Assembly: GCA_018389105.1 (NCBI GenBank)
Contig: JACATO010000609.1
Coordinates: forward strand, 372,001-436,000
DNA: 64,000 nucleotides
Source: Nautilus pompilius
Lineage: Eukaryota > Mollusca > Cephalopoda > Nautilida > Nautilidae
Reading direction: 5' to 3'
Part shown: positions 38,801 to 50,100 of the stretch, in pieces
How positions within the stretch are numbered: the first letter of the stretch is position 1
How the letters are laid out: each line of letters begins with the position of its first letter
Notes under the pieces: generated by a model
The model's input: only the letters and a program-made list of their open reading frames with translations
Told to the model about the DNA's origin: nothing
Database searches by the model: none
Position numbers and translations under genes: made by a program

Positions 38801-40880
38801 AAGCTACAGTGTGTAGAGAAGTGTTTGGTGTCGTAGACTGTGTACTTAGTCTGCTATGTACGGCACTGCCTAATTGGGAAAAACCTGGCAACAATTTTGG
38901 GATGCCATAGCTTTAAAAACACTTGATTTATAATGATGAAAAACCTATCAGTATCTAAATGTTCAAGGCCAGAGTTTGAAAGTTAGTCAGTTTTCAGTCT
39001 GGTGACCAGTTTAGTCATTGCTGTGTGAGTATGCTTTCTTGTGACTGTTGCAAGAATGTTACCAATCAGCAATATTTTCAGAATGTCCTAGCTTGATTCT
39101 GAAATAGGGAAAGTAATTGGTTCAGTTTGATGGTGTTCCATTAAGAGTCTCTATCCTATGAAATAACTCTTTTGTTTCAAAAGACAAAAATGCAAATTAA
39201 AATGATGAAACTCTTTAGATCCAAGTCATTTTGGGTTCTTAAAGTAGAACACAGATTAACTTGATTTTTTTCTATCTTAGAGCATATAAATGCAAACATT
39301 TATTATATAAAGAACCATTTGCCAATAAGTTCTTGTATCAAATTTTGTACAAAAAATTTGTCAGATCAGATCAAATCTTTTTCTTTTTAAAATGAATATC
39401 TTTGATACCTTCAGTTCAAAAAAGATATTCAGTGTGTGCTATTTACACAAGGATAGTTTAGCATTTGTGATTTAAGGTGTCTCTCTCTTTTGTTGTATCT
39501 TTTATTGTTTGTGTAACTTTAGCTGCTGCTGATGCACAACCTCAAAAGAAAGATTTCAAACAGAACCTTATGTGACCCTTTAGTTAGAGTTGGATACCAC
39601 TGTGAAAGAAGTAGGCCTTACCCTTGACACACTTCATAAATCATACACCTAAACCACAGTGTCAAGGAGGTGTGAAAATCATGTTGACAGCTCTCCTGCC
39701 CAGGATATCATGACTTACTTGCCCTTTATGTTCTTCTTTCCAATCTATTCCTGCTCTTACAGGTTCTAGCTGTTGTTAGGTTTTTTTGCGGGCCTTCAAG
39801 TTCACGAATAAAAGGACAGCTCTTTATTACTGTACAGATTGCTCATAGAAGTCTATAAACAACTTATGACAAGCAAAAGATTAAATAAAGTAAATTGCAC
39901 ACTAATAAATCCCAATCTAACGGTCATAAAATAAATCCATACTTGTATTTGTATTAATTCCCAATAATACTTAAAAATATAGAGGTGGTTTTAAAATATA
40001 ATTTGCTTCTTAAAATTATGGCCATCACCACTGAGTTAATGAAGATTGAAAGTTGGCCAGAACAAGGACTTTGAATTGGAAATATAGAAATCTCTAGCTA
40101 ATATCGATGCCATTGAGTATTTATGTATCTTAAAGGGGATTTTAAAAACCGGCATACTTTCAAAAACAGGATAATAAAAGAAATGAATGCTTTTTGGTAT
40201 TTTTGAAGTTCACTTGCCATCTATTGTGTGTTCTTTAGAAAGTTTTGGTGTGTGAGCGGGGGGGATAGTAAAATAAAGATGTTTTTCTGCATTGGTTGAG
40301 ACTCGCTCAAGAGAATGTTAAAAACATTGATTTTCAATTTCTGTGAACAGAAATCTCTGTGTTTGAGCAGGAATTAACACTACACAACCTGTAATCACTG
40401 CACTTTCACTTCATTAATATGACTTATCACAGGTAAAAAATAAAATAATTACATTGTGCGCAATTTTCTTTAGATTATATTTTCTTTCGTTGACAGGACT
40501 TGTGTTATTTGAGTGATATAGATCATACAGAATTTTATTTTTTACTCAAACCTCTGATTTCTCATGGAACTCTGAGAAAACCTAAATAATTTTCAAATGT
40601 ATTTATTATTGTTGATAGTTTTTATTTTTTTTTATTAATGTTGTCGTTTTGTATTTTCTTTCTTATTTTTACATAATAGACTAATCACTGAACTATTTTT
40701 CTACTGCATTCTTTCACAAGACTTATATTTAAAATGTTTATAATTCCCAAGAATATTTCTGATGAGCTATCAGCCATTGCTAGGACTACTGGGGAACACC
40801 CATCTGAAAGGAATGAATCTGTTTGTGTTGTTTTTTTGTCAAATTGCGCACATTCATTCTGTTATTGGCCTCATTGGATT
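35834..40880. other. Intronic DNA, no gene identified
   Basis: A+T-rich, with an (AT)8 tract near 36468 and an (AAT) run at 37498. A pocket at 38196-38423, slightly richer in G+C, is open on the - strand (motif I-D-C-W-V-E-G-H-D-R-R) but has no recognised family. A segment at 39520-39700 holds partly inverted words around CCACTGTG / CACAGTGT. Nothing else stands out. Confidence 0.5.
37498..37532. repeat. (AAT)n microsatellite
   Basis: A TAA/AAT run with one G interruption. It gives a polytyrosine stretch in a - strand chance frame. Confidence 0.95.
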
Positions 40881-40882
40881 TT

Positions 40883-40939
<57 letters not shown>
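40881..40939. repeat. (TA)n microsatellite
   Basis: A nearly pure TA run of about 58 bases with one phase slip near 40892. It accounts for the isoleucine/tyrosine repeats in overlapping + strand frames. Confidence 0.97.
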
Positions 40940-40943
<4 letters not shown>

Positions 40944-42129
40944 TTTAGCTGGACTAAGTATTTTTTAAATTAATATTTTTGTTGTTTATTAAATTATTGT
41001 TTCATTTATATAATTATAGTTATTCTTTTATTTGAGGTACATTTATTTTATCATAACAAGTTTGTGTTCTAAAAATAATGAATACCAATGGACCAATGTT
41101 TTTTTATTTTGTTAAACATCTTTATTTCAACAAATTCTGATATTTTTATTTATTTATTCCTTAACACAGTTGTACGAGAAAAAGAGTCTTTCCTTAAAAT
41201 AAACTTCCTTCCTTTAAAAAAAAAAATGTTCGAAACAACATTGGAAGCGATAATTGTTTTATCTTTGGATTGTTTTGATAGAACCCCCAAGCTTGAATTT
41301 TACTGTAACTATGCCAATGATGGCTGCATTAAGCAGGGGGGCTGATTTGTGATGGATTATTATCAAGGAAGCACGTATATTTTTGTTTTCCTCGTAATCA
41401 TTCAGGCGTGACTTCTGTTCGGTGCTCACCATCTGAAGATGGTCATTAATGCAGGTTTAGCCAGGCTCAGAAAGTGACTGAATGAATGGCTATGCATTAA
41501 AGGTGGCGATGTAGAGTAGAAAAGCAAAAGTTGTAAGTTAGCGTGGTCTTGGGAAGAAGCCAGAGCTTCAGGCGATGCTGCTAAACTTTCTTGAAACTGA
41601 TAAAATAGTCTTGCTTGGATGCAGCACAGGATCTTCAATATCATAATAACATTGAAGCCAGGAATAGTGATATTGGCTCCAGTAAAACAAAGGACAAAAG
41701 TTATCTTATAGGTATCTCATTTTCTAACTCGAAGAAACAGCAGAAGATAAGATCATAAAAAAAACAGAAGTTTTGGAGAAAATGCGTGTCTCAAGTAAGT
41801 CATTTTATTCCCCCCTTTTTTCCCCAAGCTATTTTCTACTTGTCCACATCAAGAAATTTAAGGATGGATTATCAGTTTAGTTTTTTTATTTCAGGTGTGT
41901 AGTATAAATGTTTTGTAGGTGACTATTTCATTATTATTCAGAAAATAATAGTTGCTAGAGCCTTTTATTATTTAGAACTGTACAAACCCATTTGTTAGAA
42001 TAGAAATGTTGGGCTTCAAGGTTAGGGTGGCTTGTTTTATGATCTTTGACTGGAATTATCCCCCAACACAATTCACATTAAAAGAAATAGGGGAAAGTAA
42101 AACAAACCATCTTTACTCTAAAAAGATAG
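40940..42129. other. A+T-rich intronic DNA, no gene seen
   Basis: A short splice-donor-like CAAGTAAGT occurs at 41793. It is preceded by A-rich sequence with stops in all frames. Otherwise nothing is recognised. Confidence 0.55.
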
Positions 42130-42318
42130 CAAAGGGTTACTAATGCTACATTGGGTTAGTTCTGGCATCCCCCATCACTTCATTAGTGTGAACTGGAGTT
42201 TCAGAAACTTTGTTACACCACCATTAGACAAAATTTCCGGAGTTAGTCTTGAACCCACCACCTGTGGGTTGCTAAGATTTTAACTATTGCTTTAGCCCAA
42301 CGTGTGTGCCACTAGGTT
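42130..42318 (-). repeat. tRNA-derived SINE
   Basis: On the - strand the head reads CCTAGTGGCACACACGTTGG, an A-box-like segment. About 40 bases later comes GTGGGTTCAAGACTAACTCC, a good match to a pol III B box (GGTTCRANNCC), at 42241-42258. A tail without tRNA similarity follows toward 42130. The spacing of the two boxes fits a tRNA-derived head. The tail end and target duplication were not determined. Confidence 0.6.
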
Positions 42319-42555
42319 TTAGACCAAATTGGTATTAGTAACTTTTCTTATTTTTCTCATTAAATAATCCAAGAAAATTATCAATTTTAGAGTATTTCAT
42401 AACAGAGTTTTATGGAGAGAAAAATTTGATTTTAGCTAAGAAATTATCAGTTATGTTCAATGTAGGCAAAATTGTAGTTCTTTTTTTTTTTAAAAAATGG
42501 AAATTAAAATTAAGTCTTGTCACTCAAAATTGCCAGTAGTAGTCATGTGTGGAGG

Positions 42556-42581
42556 TTATGCCGATGGACATTATGCCGACA
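42556..42581 (+). repeat. Left terminal inverted repeat of the MULE
   Basis: A 26-base segment matching the inverted right end at all but two positions. Confidence 0.85.
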
Positions 42582-42719
42582 ATAAGAAGAAATAGAATAT
42601 AATGATACATAAATAATTTATTACAAACACAACATAAAACATTCTGCAACAACCATAGAAATGTAGTAAATTAATGATTAAAATTTATTTGAATCAGAGA
42701 ATTAAAATTATACCAGTCA

Positions 42720-44050
42720 AAAATGTGCAGCAATCACCATCAGATATGCAAGTCTGTTTTCATTGGTATAGTTGGCAACTGGTGTCTTCAGGTGGTTATT
42801 AATGTTGTTGTACCTTTTGTTTTGTGGCTTTCTGTTCAATCCCATCCCCAGCCTGTTCAGTCAAAGTTTCATTATTGGCTTGTTCTTTCCTTAGTTTTGC
42901 CACTAGCCTACACAAATTGATGGGTGTGTGATTACCATTCATTGGTTGAAAGCTCTGTGCCAGCCCTCCAGAGAATTATTGGTTGGGGGGGGCAGATTGT
43001 CTTGAACTTTGCTGTTGACATTCCACATTTCAATCTCAAACCTGGGTTGCCTTTTGTCTCCATCGAGTAACAATACCGAGCCAAGTGCTCTCAAAATAGG
43101 CCAAAACATTAGGTATTCTTTCGTGCGTTTTGTTATCAACAGAGGCCATCAGAGCATACAATGACATTTGGTGGAACAAATGCAAGAGCCTGTATACTTT
43201 TAATCAGTAGAGCATTTTCTAGCTACATATACCACGCTCGCAGTCCAAGAGACTGAATGTTGTGCCACAAACATTGAGCAAAGTGTAAAAAGCATTCAAA
43301 AACCGTGGTGGTTGCAAAATGCTTTCTGATGCTGTTAAGTATCGCTCATTCAAAGTCACTTGTAATTGACTCAGGTTTAATGTTTCTAATGTTCTTCATG
43401 TTGCTGAATATGACGTATGTATGTATCCTCGTTTTTGTTCTTCATTACACAGTACATCAAGGGCAGAATGCAGGTTTCATCAATAATAACATTGACAGTG
43501 TACAGTTGGGTTCATAAAGGTGCACTGTTGAATGTACCATCACAAAAACAGTGTGGCTTGGTGGACAAAGGGTCTAGATTTTTAGATGTTGTTAGTATGA
43601 CCACTTGCTCATCTTCAAATGCCAAAAATGGTTCCCCTCTGGTCATGAGTTTTAGATCTTCACTTATATCATCACTATCAGAAGTTGTCCTATTCCGTCT
43701 AATCATTCATGCCAATGTTTCCTTTTTAGCCAACTGCACGCATAGGGAAATTTGCTGTATAATTGTGTATGATGCTACTACTAGCTTCCTCAGATTGTCC
43801 AGCTTGTTGCTTCATTTTGACTACAGAGTTTAGAGCTTAAATGTGTGCTGTATCTGGTGGATGTGCGTTATGATGGAATATCCTGGATGACACCATTAAT
43901 TGTCTTCATCCTCCCGCTGCAGCCTTTCTGCTTTTCATATCTCCAATAAGTTTGCCTGTCTCTTTGTCAATAACATAGGTTTAGCCTCCTTCACAGGGAA
44001 GCTTCCTGCCACCTTTTTTGGTCTCAAGCAACTTCATGCTTTTGTTGTAT
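42720..44050 (-). pseudogene. FLYWCH-MULE transposase remnant
   Basis: From the high-coordinate end: K-L-L-E-T-K-K-G-G-R-K-L at about 44035, then T-Y-V-I-D-K-E-T, W-R-Y-E-K-Q-K-G-C, together a FLYWCH zinc-finger layout. An open frame at 43706-43512 has A-F-E-D-E-Q-V-V-I-L-T-T and F-C-D-G-T-F, where the D is the first catalytic acid. Then come Y-C-V-M-K-N-K-N-E-D-T-Y and S-D-F-E (second acid, MULE DFE motif) around 43370, and N-I-Q-S-L-G-L-R-A-W. A frame at 43139-42939 ends with N-N-S-L-E-G-W-H-R-A-F, the third acid region. The C-terminus ends Y-T-N-E-N-R-L-A-Y-L near 42723, close to the family's usual end. Several frameshifts and stops make it inactive, but all domains remain. Confidence 0.88.
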
Positions 44051-44440
44051 TGTGCCAACCCACTTGGAAAGTCAGTTGACTCTGGAAGCAGAGAAATTTA
44101 GATGTGTGCCAGTTGGTAGCAGTCAACTATCAATAGTGGCAAGATGGTTGATGTCATTATTTCATGGGCTAGTCTCTGAATGGTTCAGAACAATGTTACT
44201 ATTACATCAGCATGTTGATACATCATCCTATCAGCTTTATGCTTCAGTGATTGGCTATTGTTATTTTTAGTGGACATATAGCGGGGAACCGCTTGTATTT
44301 AGTCTTTGTTGTCTCTCTGTATGAATGAAAGTAAAGTGGGAAGTTGAAATGTAAAAAAAATATCACATTTAAAATAATCGACAAGTATATTTCACCCAAG
44401 AAAACATGTAAAATATTATTTTTTGTCCATTTTATCTGTT

Positions 44441-44466
44441 TGTCGGCATAATGTTCATCAGCATAA
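44441..44466 (-). repeat. Right terminal inverted repeat of the MULE
   Basis: Inverted partner of 42556-42581, with 24 of 26 matches. The transposase start lies about 400 bases inside this end. Confidence 0.85.
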
Positions 44467-46971
44467 AGTCTGGCTACTGTAGTGGTTACCATTTCTATAT
44501 GTTTCATCATATTAAATAATTTTGTGGTCCAGAAAGATTTACTAGCATTTGATTTACCACACAATGTTGTTATGTTTACCGAGATCACCATGCAGAACTG
44601 TGAGAAAAGATGCAATGAAAGTTGAAGGGGAAATGAATTGTTGGTGATAGCAGTTCATTGTACACCTCCTGTACACTCACACATTGTTTAGAATTATCAT
44701 CTCTGTTACACAGTATATCAAGTAATGTCTGCTCAGTATTCTCAGTTTTTACTTTTTACTCTCGTTAACGATATTAGGAAACTTTTTTCATTGTGCTCAT
44801 AAATTACCTGGTAAACAGTATCTTACAACAGCAAATATGGCGTACTATCATGGAAAGTTGTAGTGAGATTTATTTTGATCAGTATTGGCCTGGTTTTTCT
44901 TTTAACTGTAATTAAATACTCGTGCATTGGGAAACGTCGTTAGCACTTTTAAACGCTTTCAGTCTAAGTTTGGAATATAATGTGTGTAATTGCTATTTCT
45001 CAGATGATAAAGCTAAATCATCTTCCAAAAAAATTTTGCTCACATGCTGTGCAGGCCCTCTGTCCTATGACTCTGAGGTCAAAGGACATCTCACAGCAGG
45101 GAGCTAGAGGGGAAAGATTGTGGAACATCAGCCTGACTGACCAAGTAAGTTACACCTGGAACTTCCATCACACAATTACCCTGAAAATCCTAACTAGAAT
45201 TTTTCATTTTTTAGATGTAGGAGGTAATACGCTGGGCTGGCTGGACTGCAAAGAAGAATAACTGTGCTAGGCATGCCAAACTCACTAGGCTCAGCAGAGC
45301 AGTAGTCTTCTGCTGGACCGCCAGGCCTCCTGAAAAATTGAAAATATGATGTAATGTTAGTGTATGGCAGAATAGAATTTTTCAGCATTGCAGAGGATAT
45401 CTTTTAAAAATTTATTGAGTATTTTTTAATGATAATCTGATGATAATACTTGGTAAGTTAAAGAATAGCTATAGCTTTAAATGTTCAAGTAAAATAAATT
45501 TAAGTTGGTGGAATGAAATAAGAGATTAGATTAATTTGCATTTTAATGATATTAAAAAATTTTGTTTAAAAGAATTTACCAAGCAAAATGCTTTTGTTTC
45601 CATTAGTTTTATAACATTCTGAGCACGCTGATAGGTTTTTGTTCTCTTGAGAAATAAAAACTTAATGTTTTTGCTGAAAAAACAAAAGGAAGTTATTTAA
45701 TATATCTGAATGAGAATAAAGCTTTAAAAAAAGAAAAGAAAAATATGTTGCCATTTTGTTATTTAAAAAGAAGAAAAAATGAATGCAAAGAAAGCTTTGT
45801 GGGGGTGGTGGTATTGGTTTGTTCACAAAGATTGCGCTTTTGGCTGCTATCTCTCTTACCAAATACAGACTAGTATACAGCACAGGTGGTGTGTGCCATT
45901 CAATTAATCATTAAAATCACAAGAACCACCTAGGAATAAAGCAATGAGAAAAACCATATGCTATTTTTTACCCCACCCTTTTGTTTGTATGGTTCGGTTG
46001 TTAATAGTACAAAATCTTGATTTTTTAAAAAAAAATAATAATACTGAAAGTAATATTAACAAGTGCTTGTTTTATTGAAGACAGTCGACCTTGCTAGTCT
46101 CTTGCACTGAAGTATCACTGCCGTATATAGTATGATGTACACTCTCTGTATTTCATTAGATTCTCACTGATTCATTATATTAAAACATTTATAACTGTGT
46201 ATGTTTTTGCTAGGCAGAATAGTTTGTGGCACGTGCAGCACAGCTCCAACAAAGAAATAAGGGTATTACTATTTACTGTGTTATGAAGTTCATTTTAATT
46301 TTGTGCGAGAGAGAGAGATTTAACATTGTCCAGGTGAGAGTAAAATTAATGGCCAAGTTATGTAGTTCTTTCATGATACTTAAATCGATAAAAGGTCAAG
46401 TTATATGTTTGTTTCCAGATAGTATTTATATCTGTTTGCTGTTACATGTCAGATGTTTTTATTCAGTGTAATGTCTAACACAGTAATTATGGATGTCATC
46501 TGATAGGATTTATTGTATTTAAGTACCAGCATTTGTATTATAAAATAAAGCACTTATTGGAATTATTTTGTAACTTGGCAGCAATTTGGCAAAGGAGTTT
46601 TAAAGTGGTAAACAATTACTTTCATGTAAATTTCTACTTGAATTGGTTTTAAATATTTTTTTTGCTTTTCTTATGAGAAACATTGAATGCTGCCGGCTAT
46701 GTTTTGTGTGTTAAAAAAGAAAAAGAAAGAAATTTCTTGGAATATTTACAACAGAAGACAGATGGAATACTGTAGAACTACAATTATAACTAGCATACAT
46801 GTAGTGTATCTCATGAAGTGTGGGATTTGGTAAGTCTTCCTTGATCAGAGAAACCAAACTGTTGTTGTTGTTGCTGTAAGTGCAAATGTATGCTTAATTT
46901 TGTTTTCAGTGTTAATTTGACCTCTCTCTCACTCCATAACCGTTCGAAAGTTACTATATAACATAGAGTGG
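44467..46971. other. Intronic DNA with a G+C-richer pocket at 45050-45350
   Basis: Most of the block is A+T-rich with no gene. The pocket at 45050-45350 holds the candidate exon described below. Next to it, at 45270-45345, is a second G+C-rich run that is open on the - strand and contains GGAGGCCTGGCGGTCCAGCA preceded by a T-rich tract ending in CAG. It is unexplained. Confidence 0.5.
45055..45144 (+). other. Candidate exon, 90 nt, well-formed splice sites
   Basis: An acceptor-like tract TTTTGCTCACATGCTGTGCAG ends at 45054, and a strong donor CAA/GTAAGT begins at 45145. The segment is about half G+C in an otherwise A+T-rich intron. Only the frame starting at its first base is open across its 30 codons (A-L-C-P-M-T-L-R ... 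S-L-T-D-Q). It is therefore a phase 0-0 cassette and cannot be inserted in frame between the presumed phase-1 first exon and the exon at 57964. If real it could be a non-coding or poison exon, an exon of another transcript, or a 5' UTR exon. The peptide matches nothing I know. Confidence 0.3.
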
Positions 46972-47190
46972 TGGATGGATAGCTAGGCGTGTTAGTTAGT
47001 ATGTTTTTACAGAGGCCCCAGTTTGATCTTCTTCGGAGACTCTTGGTTTGGTGAACCTCCCATAGCCCGGTTTCTCCCAGTCCACTGATGCGGGTTTCCT
47101 CCAGTAGCTAAAGAGAGGAGTTCCAATGGCAGTTTCCATTTCCTGTTGAAGACGGAAGTGGCCGAGTCCCAAGAGGCAGGAGGATGGCAA
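46972..47190 (+). repeat. tRNA-derived SINE, copy 1
   Basis: The head GGATGGATAGCTAGGCGTGT has an A-box-like stretch. About 40 bases on, CCCCAGTTTGATCTTC looks like a B box. The tail contains GGGTTTCCTCCAGTAGCTAA then AGAGAGGAGTTCCAATGG. The same order of words occurs at 56104-56290 (GGATGGCCATGTGTG, AGGCCCAGGTTCAGC, TTTTCTTCCACAGGTAAACA, AAGGAGTTCTAAT), so both are copies of one family. The copy is more G+C-rich than its surroundings. Its - strand open frame (47190-46996) is a by-product of that composition. Confidence 0.6.
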
Positions 47191-50100
47191 TGCTTGTTAG
47201 TGGTAACCACAGCACCTCATCAAATATGTCTGCAGTTGCTGAAAAGATTTTCAAGGAAGACAATAACAAAACATGCTTGTGTTTGGTTTGTAATTGAGAA
47301 GTTGCCAGACATCATGTAGTTTACAACCCTGGACCAGAACGAAGGTCTTCTATTAGATCTGCAGACAGCAAAAGAGATTATTTCTTTTATGAACGTATTA
47401 GTGCAATGTGGTTTATCAAACAATAATTATGAAGAGCATTTTAAAAAATTACCAAAAAACAAAAAAAAAAATAATATTAAAATTGATTCAGATATACAAA
47501 TAAGTTTTTCAGAGTTACTTTACAATGCAATGAAATACTCTTTATTTAACACGTTGGGTGTTTGTATCTCTTGATAACCAGTGGAATGCTTTTAATGTAA
47601 TGTGAAATGGAAATCTGTAAAGTAAACTTTCCACAGTGGTTTCTGTATGCTACACAATAAATAACATTGCTGCTGGAAAAAAAGTTTAGAAGTTGAGACT
47701 TTAGATTAATGATGTAGGAGGCCACATCAGTCTTTGTGGATAGCACTGACTTGCACAGTGATCTTTGTTTAATTGGTTGGCCAGCTTGTTTTTCATATCT
47801 GGCAAGACCATCTGTTTTTCTTTTTTCCCTTCCCCTAGCAATACCCAAACACCACCCACCTCCCTCCAGCTGACAGGGTCAGCAGTCAGAGTACCCAAGC
47901 TGGACTGGACTACATAAATCTACTCTGTTCGGGTTCTTCCCAACTTTCTTCCTCTTCACATTAAGCAGAAACATGTAGCTTAATATTTTTTTTTTCTTAA
48001 GTTTATTTAATCATACTTGTTGAATGTTTTGAATGGCAAGAGATCGTTACCTCTTTGTTTTTGTAAAATGTAGAGAAAACTAAAAATGTATTACACAAAT
48101 AGTAGTAATTTCTAACAAGGATTAGCTTCTTTTGGGTTGGGTGCATGTGCGTAAACTTCAGGTATGTCTTTAATGAATTCTACAATGTTTTGATAATAAT
48201 ATGTTGCATACAAGCTAGTTAGCTAATTTCCTCCCATTGCTCACCAGGGGTAGCTTTCCAATGTGTTTTTATTAAATTGCTCTCAAACTATGGAAATAAG
48301 CAACAAATGTATGTAATCCAAAAGTATTGAGATTTTAAATGTTTCCTCTTGTGTTTTAATTATTTTCCAAATTAGATTCCAACTACCAATTTCAACCTGT
48401 AAGCAGAGTAAATAAAATTAATGACTTTTCTTGGTACTTAATATTTTTTTTTTCCTTTTTTAAAATGTTATTTCACTTTGTTGTTGTTGTTCCCAATTTA
48501 AAAAAAAGTAATTTATTGGTTTCTTTTAAAATGAAGCATATTCTCCACAGTGAAGAAGAAAATGGTTTTATCTAAATAAAAAAAATAATAATAAATAGAT
48601 TGGAAAGGTTTGGATAACAAACATTAATAGTAGTAATAGTAACTTTCAGAAATGTTAGTAAAACTGCAGAGAAGAGAGAAATGCACTGCTAAAAAAATAA
48701 TTGGTTTATGGAAAAAAAAAAAAAGTTAAATGTCAGTTGATGTAAAGATTTTCATTTCTGACAATGGATTTGCTAGATTTTTGGCATTTGATATTTTAGG
48801 CATAATTAGCAGGATAAAAAGTAGGATATTTAATTGAATCAACTGTATCATTGATGTTGACAAGGGTAAGTAAGCAGTTAACCTTGGCATCCTATTGGAG
48901 AAGACAATTCCAGACACCCTTAATCTTAACAAAGATTGTGGTGGAAAATAGTGCTAAAAAAAAAGTACATTATTTGATAATGGACTAGGAGAATTTAAAG
49001 CTATTTATAAGCAAATGTTATGAGGCTGATTAGTGTGTATGGGGAGACTACTTGATGTATTTAACATTTGGTGCTCTAGTGGTCCAGTCAGTACAAAAAT
49101 GTTTAAAATATACAAGTTGCTGTTCTAATACTTCCTTAGAAACTGAACACTTCTGCAAAAATTTTAATTTACTTTGAGCAACAGCACATGGTTATCACTA
49201 CACCCATTGTTTAATTACTAATGAATGAGTTGAATTAATTAATTGATGTATGTATATGCATCAGAAATAATTTCTTTATATGATAAAACTTATGCAGTCA
49301 AATGGATTCCTATTAGTTTGAACCTGATGACTGCTGCAACTGATGAAGTGGACACTGCATCTTTTCAGCCAAGGTATTTTTTTTAGAATTAACCCAGAAG
49401 GTAAAGCTCATCCCATGGAGGTGATTGATAACTTCCTTACCTTAGAATCATGGCAGATCTATGAATGGAGAAGTTATTTCCCCAAGATTAAAATTGATAA
49501 TCCAACATAATAGGGTCTCTGGCACCAGTAAGAACAAAATAACTTTCAACTTTTTGTGTATCGGGCAATTTATCACTGATAAGACTATTACTAAAATTTT
49601 ATGCCATTCATTTATTTTATTGTAATAGAAAGAAAATAGTTTTGCTTACCTTTATAAAAATTAAACCATTTACACCCATTTAATTGTTATTGCTAGTAGC
49701 AGCGGTAAACTAATTATTCTAACTTTTTTGTTTAATTAATTAATTTTATTATTTTTAAGTAAGCAGATCTAATCCACATATCCACCTGTCTCGGACATGA
49801 TTTTGCTATGGAATGTGTAGAGAATACCGCTGTCAGAGCTATGTTGTTAGGCAATATTTAATAGAATATATGTATAACATAGATATCCTAAACAAATTAC
49901 CAGTAGATGTTGAAGGATTACTTCAGTAAGATACATTTTCGCCTCAATACGGTGCTCTTTATAATAGCAAGCACTTAATTTGTAATATAGATAATAAATG
50001 CTCTGCACCATAATTTTCTGCTGAACAATCGGTTATTAATTATTAATGCAATTATCTCAGCAAGTTAATGATTATTTTCTGTAAGAAATTAATTTTAAAC

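Larger units (their letters stand above)
42556..44466 (-). mobile_element. MULE (Mutator-like) DNA transposon, nearly full length, decayed
   Basis: The element is bounded by inverted repeats at 42556-42581 and 44441-44466 that match at 24 of 26 positions. Both begin TTATGC and end GACATTATGCCGACA-like or AACATTATGCCGACA-like. Between them, on the - strand, lies a FLYWCH-finger plus MULE-type transposase. About 1.9 kb is a plausible length for a compact element of this kind. No convincing 8-9 bp target duplication could be seen, perhaps because of decay or because the true tips lie a few bases outside the matched part. Confidence 0.85.

Noticed and set aside
40734-40973. Two overlapping + strand open frames with long I/Y repeats
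   Set aside because: The frames exist because of the (TA)n run; there is no other coding signal.
46996-47210. Two - strand open frames with W-R-K-P and G-Y-G-R-F words
   Set aside because: They lie inside a SINE copy and reflect its G+C-rich composition.
47820-47930. G+C-rich patch with CCACCCACCTCCCTCC
   Set aside because: No frame, repeat partner or regulatory motif could be supported from the sequence alone.
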